A stretch of 56,648 nucleotides of DNA from Gracilaria domingensis (GCA_022539475.1 VCMS01000344.1:40655-97302), one strand, 5' to 3'. Numbered from the stretch's first letter, positions 1 to 10,828 are shown. Made by a program: numbers and translations. Notes: a model not told the origin generated them from the sequence alone.

Positions 1-990
1 CAGAGCATACTCGACAAGTAGGCTTTGAAGGCGAAGGACAAGTCCGAAGGATCTAAAGCGTTAGCAAAGTCGGCTGGTAAGTCCTCCAAGATAGAGATTG
101 CAGGCATGTCATTTGAAAAGGCAACAGTCCTACCACCTGCACATGGACACTTATGCAGACAGTGGAGCAACTTTTCATTACTTCCACTCTGCAGCTGCCT
201 TCGTTCCAAGCTCATTGCACGATGTGGAGGAGCGACACATACGGTTGGCGGACAAGAGTACTGTGTGTGCGACGAAGTGTGGAGATGTTATTCTGCCTTT
301 TGAAAATGTGAATCTAAGGTTGACTGATGCCCTACTCGTGCCTGACATGGAGTACAACCTAGTTTCTGTTGGGAGCCTTGCCGACAAGTCTATTGAGTCT
401 CGGTTCCGTGCACGTGAAGTTCGCCTGATTCATGAAAATGGCTTGGTGATCGGGTGCAGACAGCGCGATAAACGTTCTGGCCTGTATATTTTGCCCGAAC
501 CGGTCATGCCTTTCGGCGCGGAGCACGCATTACTCGCTGGTGAAGCTGAGCTGCAGTGCGTGTTGAAAGCATCATTACCGGAGTTGACTCACCTATGGCA
601 CCGCCGACTGGCGCACATCATCCCGAGAGATCTCCAAATGGTGCACAAGCATGCAGGTGGTGTGCCACAGCTCACAGAAATGAAGGAGGTATGTCACCCT
701 TGTCGTCTCGAGAAAGCACACAAACTTCCATTTCCTGGAGTATTTACGCGTGAATCCGAGGTTGGTGACACTGTGCACTCCGACATAATAGGTCCACTCA
801 CCCTGTCCTTCCCTGGCCGATTCAAGTACGCCTCAGCATTTGTGGATGCTCATTCGCGTTATGTCATGGTAGGGTTCATGAAACACCGCAGTGAAATCAA
901 TGATGTGTATGATGGAGTGGCGCAGAAGCTCAAGCAGCTTGGAGGAGCTGTGGTGAAGAAGGTACACTCTGATGATGCAAAGGAGTACAT
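1..990 (+). pseudogene. Cop-A1 gag-pol fragment (A1-0)
   Basis: This is the inner part of a Ty1/copia polyprotein, cut on the left by the window edge and on the right by the B-1 LTR. It covers the end of Gag, the protease motif (ADSGAT near 150-175), the pre-integrase zinc-binding region (HRRLAH and CHPC) and the first integrase aspartate (VHSD). It stops inside the integrase at the HSDDAKEY motif. It matches the A1-1 copy at 13,900-15,000 closely. It is broken: a TAG replaces a Leu codon near position 18, and several bases are missing near 140, just before the protease, which shifts the frame. The intact-looking frame starts near 143 and runs on into LTR sequence. The assignment to Cop-A1 is secure; no functional product is expected. 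Confidence 0.9.
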
Positions 991-992
991 AG

Positions 993-1773
993 TGATAGAG
1001 GTTGAAGCTGAAAGGGAAGGTTGAAGAAAGGATAGGGGAATGAAGGGAAGTTCGCCAGCTCTGGCTCGGAATTTACTTGGAGGCGCTCGAGTCACCGATA
1101 TAGAACTACTTTGCGCAATCATCGCACAACTCCAACTCCAAGCAATACCTAAACCACTAGCTAGAGACACTCAATACTACCAATCATCTTCTAACATAAC
1201 ATGGTAACACTGCCACACTATCATGACAGCTTACAACAACAAAGCACAACAACGCACAACAGTGCACAACCGTGCACATCAAGTTACGTGCCTACACATA
1301 ACCAAGACCATGCACAGATTCACATAGTGCCAACACACTGTGATCCGTACACGCCACCATAACAGTTACGTACAAGCTCACCAACTAACACGTCACCACA
1401 AACTCACTCCAAGTCCTACGTCACCAACAATACCAGTGTAAACCTCTTGACAACGCATCTACTCTTCACCATAGTGCCAAAGTCACATGAAGCTGTCCTA
1501 CATGTCCACGTACATACGTGTGTACCCTGTGCATCATGTACAGTATGCCCAGTGTACTAGCTACACACGTGTACCCCGGAAACAACCCATTAGCGCCACA
1601 ACACTTGTACGAACCACAATGCATATGACCATTTGCAGTAGCCAATCAGAAGCCCGTTTCACGTTGAGTTTGCGCAGAGGCGCATATGCGCTTTTCCAAC
1701 GGCACCTTCCAAAACAGCCCATGCTCCCCAGCACTTTTGGTTTTCAGTGACAGCACAGGGTAAACATCCAACA
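993..1773 (-). mobile_element. Cop-B LTR, 3' LTR of B-1
   Basis: This 781 bp LTR reads TGTTGGATG... to ...ATCA on the minus strand. It abuts the B-1 polypurine tract at 1774. On the left it interrupts the A1-0 integrase; the flanking bases catag correspond to catcg in the uninterrupted A1 sequence and could be the TSD. The far TSD cannot be checked because the other B-1 LTR is truncated. It is more diverged than the other Cop-B LTRs, for example in the TATA region near 1100. Confidence 0.88.
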
Positions 1774-1784
1774 CCCCCCCTCTG
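1774..1784 (-). other. polypurine tract of B-1
   Basis: On the minus strand this reads CAGAGGGGGGG and lies directly before the 3' LTR start TGTTGGATG. Purine tracts in this place prime plus-strand DNA synthesis in LTR retrotransposons. Confidence 0.85.
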
Positions 1785-1793
1785 TCACTGACT

Positions 1794-4700
1794 TCAAACT
1801 TCTATGTGGATCACTCCACCGGCTTCGCGGAACCTCTCGTGCTTCACTCGCGCAAGCGGCTTATTCAGCATGTCGGCAACCATGGAATCCGTCGGGCAGT
1901 AGAACAGCACAATCGACTTGGCCTGCAGAGCTTCTCGAGTGAAGTGGAACCGAATTTCAATATGCTTGGTTCGCCTGTTCACCACTCCATTTCGAGCAAG
2001 GTCAATGCTGCCCTGGTTGTCAACATACATGGGAGTTGGTTCAACCAGCAGCTTCACAGACCCGTCTGCTTCCATGCCAATCACACTGCCAATGCCGTTC
2101 CAAAGTCGCCTAAGCCAGGTCGCCTCCTTGGTGCCAGAGCACAAGCTCACGTACTCAGCCTCTGCACTCGACAGAGCAACTACCTCCTGTTGACGAGACG
2201 ACCACGACACAGCACCACCGCACATCATGAACAAGTATCCACTAGTGGACTTGCGGTTGGCAACATCGCCAGCCCAGTCAGAGCCCACATAGCCGTGCAG
2301 TTGCAAATCGGTGCTGGAGCCATACGTCAACCCGAACGTGGTAGTGCCATTGAGGTAGCGAAGAACACGCTTGACCGCCTTCCAGTGAGTGTTTCCCGGC
2401 TTCTCAACATACTTGGCCAGCTTAGCCACCGCATATGAGATGTCCGGACGAGTTCCCACAGAGAGATACATGAGGCAGCCAATCGCCTGACGATACGGTA
2501 CATGCGTGAGCACTTCCTCGTCAACAGACAAGTCCACACCGCACTCCATAGGAGTGTCAACGGGTTTCGACAGCTGCATGCCAAATCGCTCCAGGACCTT
2601 GTTCGTGTACGCTGACTGAGTCAAGTACAGCTCTCGCTTGGTTCTGTCTCGAAGGATTTCAAATCCAAGAACCATGCGAGCTTCTTTGAGGTCCTTCATG
2701 CGGAAACGACTTGACAGCTCTGCCTTCACACGTTCCATGGTTTTCATGCTCGGACTCGCAATCAGCAAGTCGTCAACATACAGAGCAATGATAACCAAGA
2801 AACCCAGTATGATCCCGGTGTAGACACACTCGTCTGCGTCATTCGGCTTGAGGTGCATTTCACCAACAAGGAAGGCGTATATCTTGGCGTGCCACTGTCT
2901 TGGTGCTTTTCTAAGCCCATAGATCGCTTTCTTCAGTCGGCACACCAAGTCCTCCTTTCCCTGCTGTGTGAATCCCATTGGCTGCTCCATGTACACTGTC
3001 TCGTCAAGGTCACCGTTCAGAAAGGCAGTCTTCACATCCATCTGGTGCAAGTGGAAGTCTCGTACGGCAGTCACAGACAAGATCATTCTGATGGATGTGA
3101 ACTTCACCACAGGTGCATATGTCTCTGAGAAGTCCACACCCTCGATCTGCAGGAAGCCTCTTGCAACCACACGAGCCTTGTAACGCACTGTCGGTTCACC
3201 AGATGACGAAGCCTCATACTTCTGTACATACACCCACTTGGACGAAATCACGTTGCTGTCTGCTGGCCTTGGCACTAGATCCCATGTGTCATGCTCCATC
3301 AACGATTGATACTCACTCTTCATCGCCTTCTTCCAAGCTTCGGAATCAGGACGTGACACTGCGTCACCGTACGACGAAGGAGTATCATCACTGGCTGTAA
3401 GCAAAGCACTGGCACCACGCCACCACGAGGATGTCGTCTTTCTCTGACGTGTGGATCTACGAAGGGGCTGCGTCTCTGTCACTCCCGGCTCATCATGTTT
3501 GTCTGGTGTGGTGTTCTCATCCGTACTGGCATTCGTGGTACTCTCATGAGAAGCTGGTGCAGAAGGGTCATCTTCAGAATGATCGGCGGATGTGTCGGAG
3601 GTTGAGGCTTCAGCAGCTCCCGACTTGTCGACCAAGTCGATATCCGCGTAGTCCTGGTGGTCAGAGTGCTCGTCACTTTCAGTTCCAGAGCACTCGTCAA
3701 ACCTCACATCTCGTGACACAATCACCTTCTTCTTCTGGCTGTCCCACAACTTGTACCCGTGGGAGCCTGAAGTGTACCCAATGAAGATGGCCTCCACTGC
3801 ACGCTCTTCAAGCTTCTTCAACTTGTGATCAACCACCTTGTACCAGCAACGGCTACCAAACACACGCAGATTGCTCAGATCAGGCTTCTGTCCATGCCAC
3901 AGCTCAAACGGCGTCACGTCACTCGGAAGCGCTTTGCAGGTCACTCTGTTGCGCACATACACAGAGACATTCAGAGCCTCAGCCCAAAAGCTTTTTGGCA
4001 CATTCTTGTGATGCAACATCGACCTGACCAAGTCCATGAGTGTGCGATTGAACCTCTCGGCAAGCCCGTTTTGCTGTGGATTATAAGGCACAGTTCGCTG
4101 ATGCTCAATACCGTACTGCTCAAGCTTTTCGGAGAACCGATTGGACAGGTACTCACCACCGTTGTCTGTGCGCAAAGCACGCAGCACACTTTTACGAGCG
4201 GTGATGGTAAGAACTTTCCTGCCCATCTGGTTCTCCACAAACCTGAGCCACTTGATGAACATCCGGAACACCTCATCCTTCGTCTTGAGCATGTACAAGA
4301 AGCAGTAGCGGCTGTGGTCATCGATGAATGTGACAAAGTAGGGCGAGCCTCCCAAGGACTTCACGTTCACTGGACCCGATATATCAGAGTGTACCAGGTC
4401 CAGTACGTGTTCAGCTCGTTCCCCCCCTTGCTTGGGAGTCGGAGCACGGGTTGCTTTGCCCACTACACAAGAGTCACACACATCCACCTTCTGAGCCACA
4501 TCCACATTCAGACCTGACGCAACGCCATTTCGAGCCATCTGCTTGATGCCTTCCACATTCACATGAGCCATTCGAGCATGCCAAAGAGACAAGTCTGACA
4601 CAAGCGCACTGTCCGTGTCCGTGAACTGATCTGCAGCAGTGCAAAGGTAGTACAGGTCTTTGACGCGTCGCCCAACGGCAACCACTTTTGACCCCTTGTA

Positions 4701-4842
4701 CACACATACCTTTTCTTTGTCAAACACTACCTTGCAGCCCAGATCACAAATCTGTGACACAGACAACAAGTGGTACCGTAAGTTGGGCACGTGTACCACC
4801 TGCTTTAGCTTGCACTTACGCTTGGACCCTTCAACTGTTAGA
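1794..4842 (-). pseudogene. Cop-B pol (integrase, RT, RNase H), copy B-1
   Basis: The pol half of a copia polyprotein is open over about 1000 codons. In order it shows the pre-integrase domain with a His/Cys zinc motif (WHARMAH, CDSC); the integrase core with D (VHSDIS), D (RTDNGG) and E (GLAERF) in a D-x35-E spacing; a low-complexity acidic linker; reverse transcriptase (MDVKTAFLNGDL, catalytic YVDD); and RNase H (SDWAGD, SSAEAEY, YVDNQGS, ADMLNKPL), ending at HIEV. This is the Ty1/copia order, integrase before RT. It is cut off from its gag by the solo LTR at 4843, so it cannot be translated as one polyprotein. It is the only B copy here that keeps YVDD; the others read CVDD. Confidence 0.92.
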
Positions 4843-6160
4843 TGTCAGAGTAACATCCTCAGACTTAGGCTCTCACTGTCTGTTGTTGATATCTGTTTGA
4901 ACCGGAAGCTGTTGCCTTCGTTGCCATACGAAGGATGAGTAAGAAGTTCAGAGCATGTGACAAAAGGAGGGTGTTTCCAGAACATCCGAATCGTATAGAA
5001 CAGAACTATGATCTTGGTATACTGGTAGAACGGTACACCCGTGGACTTGGTCACACAATAACTGCACTTGATGTTTGGTTGTCACCGTTGGCCATCGTAA
5101 GGTTTAAGTGCAGTGACGCTGGTTTCCTGACTGCCCGACTTGTTACTTAGCATGTACTTGACCAGGAGCGCTGGTTGCTTGAAGTCAGTAACAGAGCGAG
5201 GGTGTTGGAAGTCATGCTGCCACTGACATCAAGCAGCTGAGATGTGTGAAGTCTAGAATGGTACCTTGGTATGTGAAACCGAGATTGATGTTGTTCTGTT
5301 TGGTATACTATGTTGCTGTGTGGTATACTCAGTACGGGTTGAACGTTTAGAGCTACATTGAAATGCAGTGTTGGATGTTGACCCTGTGCTGTCACTGAAA
5401 ACCAAAAGTGCTGGGGAGCATGGGCTGTTTTGGAGGGTGCCGTTGGAAAAGCGCATATGCGCCTCTGCGCAAAGTGAACGTGAAACGGGCTTCTGATTGG
5501 CTAGTGCAAATGGTCATATGCATTGTGGTTCGTACAAGTGTTGTGGCGCTAATGGGTTGTGTCCGGGGTACACGTGTGTAGCTAGTACACTCGGCATACT
5601 GTACATGATGCACAGGGTACACACGTATGTACGTGGACATGTAGGACAGCTTGGTGTAACTTGGGCACTATGGTGAAGAGTTGATGCGGTGTCAAGAGAA
5701 TTACAGTGTGGTGTTGTTGGTGACGTAGGACTTGGAGTGAGTTTGTGGTGACGTGTTAGTTGGTGAGCTTGTACGTAACTGTTATGGTGTCGTGTAGGGA
5801 TTACAGTGTGTTGGCACTATGTGAATCTATGCATGGTCATGGTTATGTGTAGGCACGTAACTTGATGTGCACGGATGTGCACTGTTGTGTGTTGTTGCGC
5901 TTTGTTGTTGTAAGCTGTCATGATAGTGTGGCAGTGTTACCATGTTATGTTAGAAGATGATTGGTAGTATTGAGTGTCTCTAGCTAGTGGTTTAGGTATT
6001 GCTTGAAGTTGGAGTTGTGCGATGATTGCGCAAAGTAGTTCTATATAAGCGGTGACTCGAGCACCTCCAAGTAAATTCCGAGCCAGAGCTGGCGAACTTC
6101 CCTTGCATCCCCCCATCCTTCCTCATGTCAACTTTCCGATCCCAGCTATAACCTCTAACA
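4843..6160 (+). mobile_element. extra-long solo LTR (N/B type, 1318 bp)
   Basis: A solo LTR starts TGTCAGAG and ends CTCTAACA. It is flanked by a perfect 5-bp TSD TTAGA (4838-4842 and 6161-6165) and splits the B-1 gag-pol frame. Its last 958 bp, from TGTTGGAAG at 5203, match the ordinary N LTR. Its first 360 bp match the sequence that lies inside N-1 just upstream of the 3' LTR (19219-19578). A CCAAT-like and GCGCATATGCGC module lies near 5450-5530, and a TATA box (CTATATAAG) near 6041-6049. Solo LTRs arise by recombination between the two LTRs of a full element. Confidence 0.92.
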
Positions 6161-7190
6161 TTAGATCGAGCTCCACACTTCCGTGACCAACAGACTGCAA
6201 CTTGGAATCATTGCCGATACTCACACCCGACGACACCTTTGTCTCGTACGTTTGGAACATTGAGTCATCATAAGTCATGTGCGCAGTAGCTCAAGAGTCA
6301 ACAATCCAGTCACTGTTAGTGGCCTTGTCGGCACCATTTGCAATGAGGCATACAAAGTCAGAATCGCTGCCGCCCGTACCTTGCTCATCGTTGAGCGCGG
6401 TATGTACACTTGGGTGAGCAGCATCGATCTGATTCTTGTTAGCCCCATCACGTTGCTTTTTGAAACAGTTCTTCTGGATATGACCCTTTATGCCACAATA
6501 GTAACACACAACCGACTTCAATGACTTCCTACGAAACTGGCGTCCCAAGAGTGCAGCATCAACACCGGACTCCTCCTTGGCACGATCACTCATACGTTGC
6601 TCTTCTTGCAATAGACGGCTCTTCACAAACTCCATGGTGAGTTGGCGATCTCCGATCGTGGTGTCAATTGCAACAATGAGGTGCTCAAAACGTTCCGGAA
6701 GTCCACACAGAGCGGCCATGGCAATGTCCTCTTCTTCAACGTTGACGTCCATACTCTTGAGGTCGGAGGCCAAGTGCCGAACACGATTGATGAATTGCAA
6801 CATCTTCTCGTCCTCGCGCATTTTGACAGATTAGAAAGCACGTCTGGCGTTGATTCGGTTAAGAAGAGTCTTACGTTGGAACACATTGCAGATGGCCTTC
6901 CATGCGTCAGCAGCAGTGTCAATGTCACGAATGTGATCCAAGTGCTCGTCGGCAAGCGTGAGTCCAATGATCGCTCTAGCCCTTTCGTCTAGGATTTGCC
7001 AATTCGCCAGTTCCTCTTCATCGGTGGGTGCAGAAGTGGTGAGATGGTTCTTGAGGTCTTTCAGTGCAAGTACGTACTGAATCTTCTGCTTCCATGTGTG
7101 GAAGTTATCCTCACACTGAATCTTCTGCTTCCATGTGTGGAAGTTATCCTCACCCAACTTCTCGATCTTGAGCCCATTGAACGAATCCAT
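6161..7190 (-). pseudogene. Cop-B gag and protease start, copy B-1
   Basis: The first part of the B-1 polyprotein starts at MDSFNGLKIEKLG. It contains the copia Gag capsid-like region (TWKQKIQ, INARRAFYSVKM, ALCGLPERFEHL) and a CCHC zinc knuckle (CYYCGIKGHIQKNC). The protease motif is broken: VDSGAPAHM has become VDS-stop-ATAHM near 6290. A second stop replaces Tyr in RRAFYSVKM near 6828. A 39-bp in-frame tandem duplication (7077-7115 and 7116-7153) repeats 13 residues near the N terminus. The solo LTR then separates it from pol. This is a dead copy of a Gag that would form the particle and bind RNA. Confidence 0.92.
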
Positions 7191-8438
7191 GCTGTCAGAA
7201 GGAAACAGGGGAGCAAATCAAATACGGCGGTGGCGGATAGACAGCAACGGCAAACAACGACAGCAAACAACGACAGCAAACAACGACAGCAAACAACAGC
7301 AGCAAACAACAACAACAGCAAACAACAACAACAGCAAACAACAACAACGGCAAACAACAACAACAACAACAACAAAAACTTCAATAGTCGGGACCACTGG
7401 CAGGAACTAAATTCCCAGTACCCTAGGGGTTCGGACCCCTGACCCCCGGAGACCCTCCGGGTAGGAAACGACTTCTGCAGCCTACCTCCTCCTGCGTTCC
7501 AGGAGAAGGCGCGTTGCTCTCTACGAGGCGTCCAAAGGATGGTTAATGACCAAAGATATGTCTTCACCACTCAACCCAATCTGGCCTCTTGCAAGAACTT
7601 GCGCGACCCCGAAACTGCAGCTACTATGACAAACCAAGGTACGCTCCTAACGAGCAGACAATAATGCCCACACGCGGCCTGATCCTGAAAAGGAGGTCAG
7701 CCTTCGGTACGTCGCCTCCCCGCTCAACAGAGGTTGCACGGATCAAAAGCTCGTTTCGGTTTGCCTTCACCACAGATCAAGAACCCGACACAAAGTCAGG
7801 TCAACAACAACAAAGGTCAGCCACCCAAGTCCAACAGTGCGTCACGGCACCCCGTCCACTTCAGCACTCGCGGTACTACCAGATCTTCCGACCGACACCG
7901 TTATCCGCCCCGAAGGACCGGTGGGAGCCCGCTAGACAGCACGTCCGCTTTGGTTCAAGCCGCCAGACTAACGTCCCCGATTGCTCGGATCAACCGCTCG
8001 TCGCTGGACCTCAGATGACAACCCCAAACGCTGAGCCCACACAGTGCACAGACTTCAACAACTGCTGAGCACACACGCAGTGCACAGATTTCAACAACAA
8101 ATGGTCCTCAACCTCTCGGATCAGAACCCACAACACGACGCGGGGATCCCAACAATAACGACAGAGGGAGACTAAACGAAACGGATAGCGATCGACAACA
8201 CGGGCAACAACGAGCGCCCAAACACAATCACGATACAGAATCAACGGCGAACCACTACCACCACAACGCCCTCAGGGAGGAACGCGAGACCGAAAGGAGA
8301 AGATCAACACCAACCAACAACACGGTCAACACACCCGACGCAACGACGGAAGGAGAGAGAAGGGAAAACAGCGAAGCGGGTGAACGGCGGTGAGGGAGAG
8401 CGGCGATAGACGAACGATAACGGCAGAGGTCAGCGGGG
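7191..8438 (-). other. Cop-B 5' leader of B-1
   Basis: About 1.25 kb of non-coding leader lies between the primer site and the gag ATG. Next to gag it holds a low-complexity tract, read as GUU-rich on the sense strand (7245-7377). After this come the conserved structured module (7389-7608) and a long stretch shared with the leaders of B-2, B-4, B-5 and N. Open frames here look like by-products of low complexity. Confidence 0.8.
7389..7608 (-). other. structured leader module (Cop-B version)
   Basis: This segment recurs in every leader in the window, including those of the otherwise different Cop-A family. It has an invariant core (CATATCTTTGG then TAACC) and three short inverted repeats. Here the stems are CTCCTG/CAGGAG (7489-7494 with 7500-7505), CCGGAG/CTCCGG (near 7448-7462) and AGGGGT/ACCCCT (7425-7430 with 7435-7440). 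Other copies: 23903-24120, 37491-37710 and 49691-49910 (B); 16235-16460, 28561-28790 and 31849-32074 (A); 17926-18143 and about 40581-40785 (N). I do not recognise it as a known RNA family. Confidence 0.7.
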
Positions 8439-8452
8439 CTGGACCCATAACC
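8439..8452 (-). other. primer-binding site of B-1 (tRNA-iMet type)
   Basis: On the minus strand this reads GGTTATGGGTCCAG directly after the LTR. It is one base off GGTTATGGGCCCAG, which is complementary to the anticodon arm of initiator tRNA-Met. Confidence 0.8.
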
Positions 8453-9121
8453 TGATGGAGGTTATAGCTGGAAAGGGAAGGTTGAGAGAAAGGATGGGGG
8501 GAATGAAAGGAAGTTCGCCAGCTCTGGCTCGGAATTTACTTGGAGGTGCTCGAGTCACCGCTTATATAGAACTACTTTGCGCAACCATCGCAAACCTCCA
8601 ACTCCAAGCAATACCTAAACCACTAGCTAGAGACACTCAATACTACCAATCATCTCCTAACATAACATGGTAACACTCCCACACTATCATGGCAGCTTAC
8701 AACAACAAAGCACAACACTGCACAACAGTGCACAACAACTTACGTGCCTACACATAACCATGACCATGCACAGATTCACATAGTGCCAACACACTGTAAT
8801 CCCTACACCACACCATAACAGTTATGTACAAGCTCACCTACAACACTTCACCACAAACTCACTCCAAGTCCTACGTCATCAACAACACCACAGTGTAAAC
8901 CTCTTGACAGCGCATCAACTCTTCACCATAGTGCCCAAGGTACACCAAGCTGTCCTACATGTCCACGTACATACGTGTGTACCCTGTGCATCATGTACAG
9001 TAAGCCCAGTGTACTAGCTACACACGTGTACCCCGGAAACAACCCATTAGCACCACAACACTTGTACGAACCACAATGCATATGACCATTTGCAGTAGCC
9101 AATCAGAAGCCCGTTTCACGT
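8453..9121 (-). mobile_element. truncated Cop-B LTR, 5' LTR of B-1
   Basis: Cop-B LTR sequence runs 669 bp from the primer site and then stops inside U3 at TCACGT (9116-9121), where it passes directly into pol sequence of another Cop-B copy. About 110 bp of the LTR start is missing. Confidence 0.87.
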
Positions 9122-9596
9122 ACTCAGCCTCTGCACTCGACAGAGCAACTACCTCCTGTTGACGAGATGACCACGACACAGCACCACCGCACATCATAAA
9201 CAAGTATCCACTAGTGGACTTGCGGTTGACAACATCGCCAGCCCAGTCAGAGCCCACATAGCCGTGCAGTTGCAAATCGGTGCTGGAGCCATACGTCAAC
9301 CCGAACGTGGTAGTGCCATTGAGGTAGCGAAGAACACGCTTGACCGCCTTCCAGTGAGTGTTTCCCGGCTTCTCAACATACTTGGCCAGCTTAGCCACCG
9401 CATATGAGATGTCTGGACGAGTTCCCACAGAGAGATACATGAGGCAGCCAATCGCCTGACGATACGGTACATGCGTGAGCACTTCCTCGTCAACAGACAA
9501 GTCCACACCGCACTCCATAGGAGTGTCAACGGGTTTCGACAGCTGCATGCCAAATCGTTCCAGGACCTTGTTCGTGTACGCTGACTGAGTCAAGTA
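9116..9596 (-). pseudogene. Cop-B RT/RNase H fragment (3' part of B-2)
   Basis: This is part of a Cop-B pol, from RT thumb/connection sequence (LTQSAYTNKVLERFG) into RNase H (SDWAGD, SSAEAEYV). It joins the B-1 LTR on its left with no pol C terminus, so about 110 residues and the 3' LTR are lost. On the right it is split from the rest of B-2 (20,527 onward) by the N-1 insertion; aagta (9592-9596) is the N-1 TSD. It is nearly identical to B-1 and B-4 over the same region. Confidence 0.9.
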
Positions 9597-9843
9597 TGTT
9601 GGAAGTCATGCTGTCACTGACATCAAGCAGCTGAGATGTGTGGAGTCTAGAATGGTACCTTGGTATGTGAAACCGAGATTGATCTTGTTCTGTTTGGTAT
9701 ACTATGTTGCTGTGTGGTATACTCAGTATGGGTTGAACGTTTACGGCTACATTGGAATGCTGTGTTGAATGTTGACCCTGCCTGTGCTGTCACTGAAAAC
9801 CAAAAGTGCTGGGGAGCATGGGCTGTTTTGGAGGGTGCCGTTG

Positions 9844-9925
9844 GAAAAGCGCATATGCGCGTCTGCGCAAAGTGAACGTGAAACGGGCTTCTGATTGGCT
9901 AGTGCAAATGGTCATATGCATTGTG
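9844..9925 (+). promoter_or_regulatory. shared U3 module
   Basis: A perfect 12-bp palindrome GCGCATATGCGC (9849-9860), exactly 33 bp of spacer, then ATTGG (9894-9898; an inverted CCAAT box) and TGCAAAT (9903-9909). The same arrangement with the same 33-bp spacing occurs in Cop-A LTRs (11394-11443 and 47687-47736). The pattern suggests binding sites used by both families; the factors are unknown. Confidence 0.6.
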
Positions 9926-10427
9926 GTTCGTACAAGTGTTGTGGCGCTAATGGGTTGTGTCCGGGGTACACGTGTGTAGCTAGTACACTGGGCATACTGT
10001 ACATGATGCACAGAGTACACACGTATGTACGTGGACATGTAGGACAGCTTGGTGTAACTTGGGCACTATAGTGAAGAGTTGATGCGGTGTCAAGAGGATT
10101 ACAGTGTGGTGTTGTTAGTGACGTAGGACTTGAAGTGAGTTTGTGGTGAGTTGTTGTTGGTGAGCCTGTACGTAACTGTTATGGTGTGGTGTAAGGATTA
10201 CAGTGTGTTGGCACTATGTGAATCTGTGCATGGTCATGGTTATGTGTAGGCACGTAAGTTGTTGTGCACTGTTGTGCACTGTTGTGCTTTGTTGTTGTAA
10301 GCTGCCATGATAGTGTGGGAGTGTTACCATGTCATGTTAGAAGATGATTGGTAGTATTGAGTGTCTCTAGCTAGTGGTTTAGGTATTGCTTGGAGTTGGA
10401 GGTTTGCGATGGTTGCGCAAAGTAGTT

Positions 10428-10436
10428 CTATATAGG
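10428..10436 (+). promoter_or_regulatory. TATA box of the N/B LTR
   Basis: CTATATAGG lies about 110 bp before the LTR end and is conserved as TATATAAG in most B and N LTRs here (for example 6041-6049). It would place the RNA start, and so the R region, in the last part of the LTR. Confidence 0.55.
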
Positions 10437-10544
10437 CGGTGACTCGAGCACCTCCAATTAAATTCCGAGCCAGAGCTGGCGAACTTCCTTTCATTCCCCC
10501 CATCCTTTCTCTCAACCTTCCCTTTCCAGCTATAACCTCTAACA

Positions 10545-10558
10545 GGTTATGGGCCCAG
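10545..10558 (+). other. primer-binding site of N-1
   Basis: GGTTATGGGCCCAG follows the 5' LTR directly. It is the exact complement of the anticodon stem-loop segment (CTGGGCCCATAACC) of initiator tRNA-Met, so priming by an internal tRNA fragment is implied. Confidence 0.88.
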
Positions 10559-10828
10559 CCCCGCTGACCTCTGCCGTTTGTCGTTCGTCTTGAGGTTTCC
10601 CTTTCCGCCGCTCTCCCTCACCGCCGACCGTGTTGTTGAACGCCGTTGTTGATGTTTTCGATGGTTGTTAGCTGTCGTGTTTCTTGTCGTTGACTGGTTT
10701 GGTGGTGTTGTATTTCCCTTTTGGTTTGCGTTCCTCCCTGAGGGCGTTGTGGTGGTAGTGGTTTGACGTTGTTCTACTTTCGTGATTCTGTTTGGCTTCT
10801 CGTTCATTTTCGTTTTCGTCGATCGCTA
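10559..10828 (+). other. N-1 internal leader, first part
   Basis: Non-coding sequence similar to the leader just after the Cop-B primer site. It is interrupted by A1-1; the duplicated target cgcta lies at 10824-10828 and 17325-17329. Confidence 0.8.

Larger units (their letters stand above)
9597..10544 (+). mobile_element. 5' LTR of N-1
   Basis: The LTR starts TGTTGGAAGTC and ends CTCTAACA. It differs from the 3' LTR mainly by a 4-bp duplication (CCTG) near 9778, so the insertion looks recent. It contains a second, internal copy of an LTR-like start (TGTTGAATGTTGACC near 9762), homologous to the Cop-B LTR start. Confidence 0.92.

Noticed and set aside
5392..5640. An 82-codon open frame (MSTYIRVYPVHH...) present in many B/N LTRs.
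   Set aside because: It is antisense to the LTR, lies in U3, and follows LTR conservation. No domain or start context supports it.
7245..7377. CAA-rich tract as a translation enhancer like those of some plant viruses.
   Set aside because: The element is on the minus strand, so its RNA carries GUU-rich and not CAA-rich sequence.
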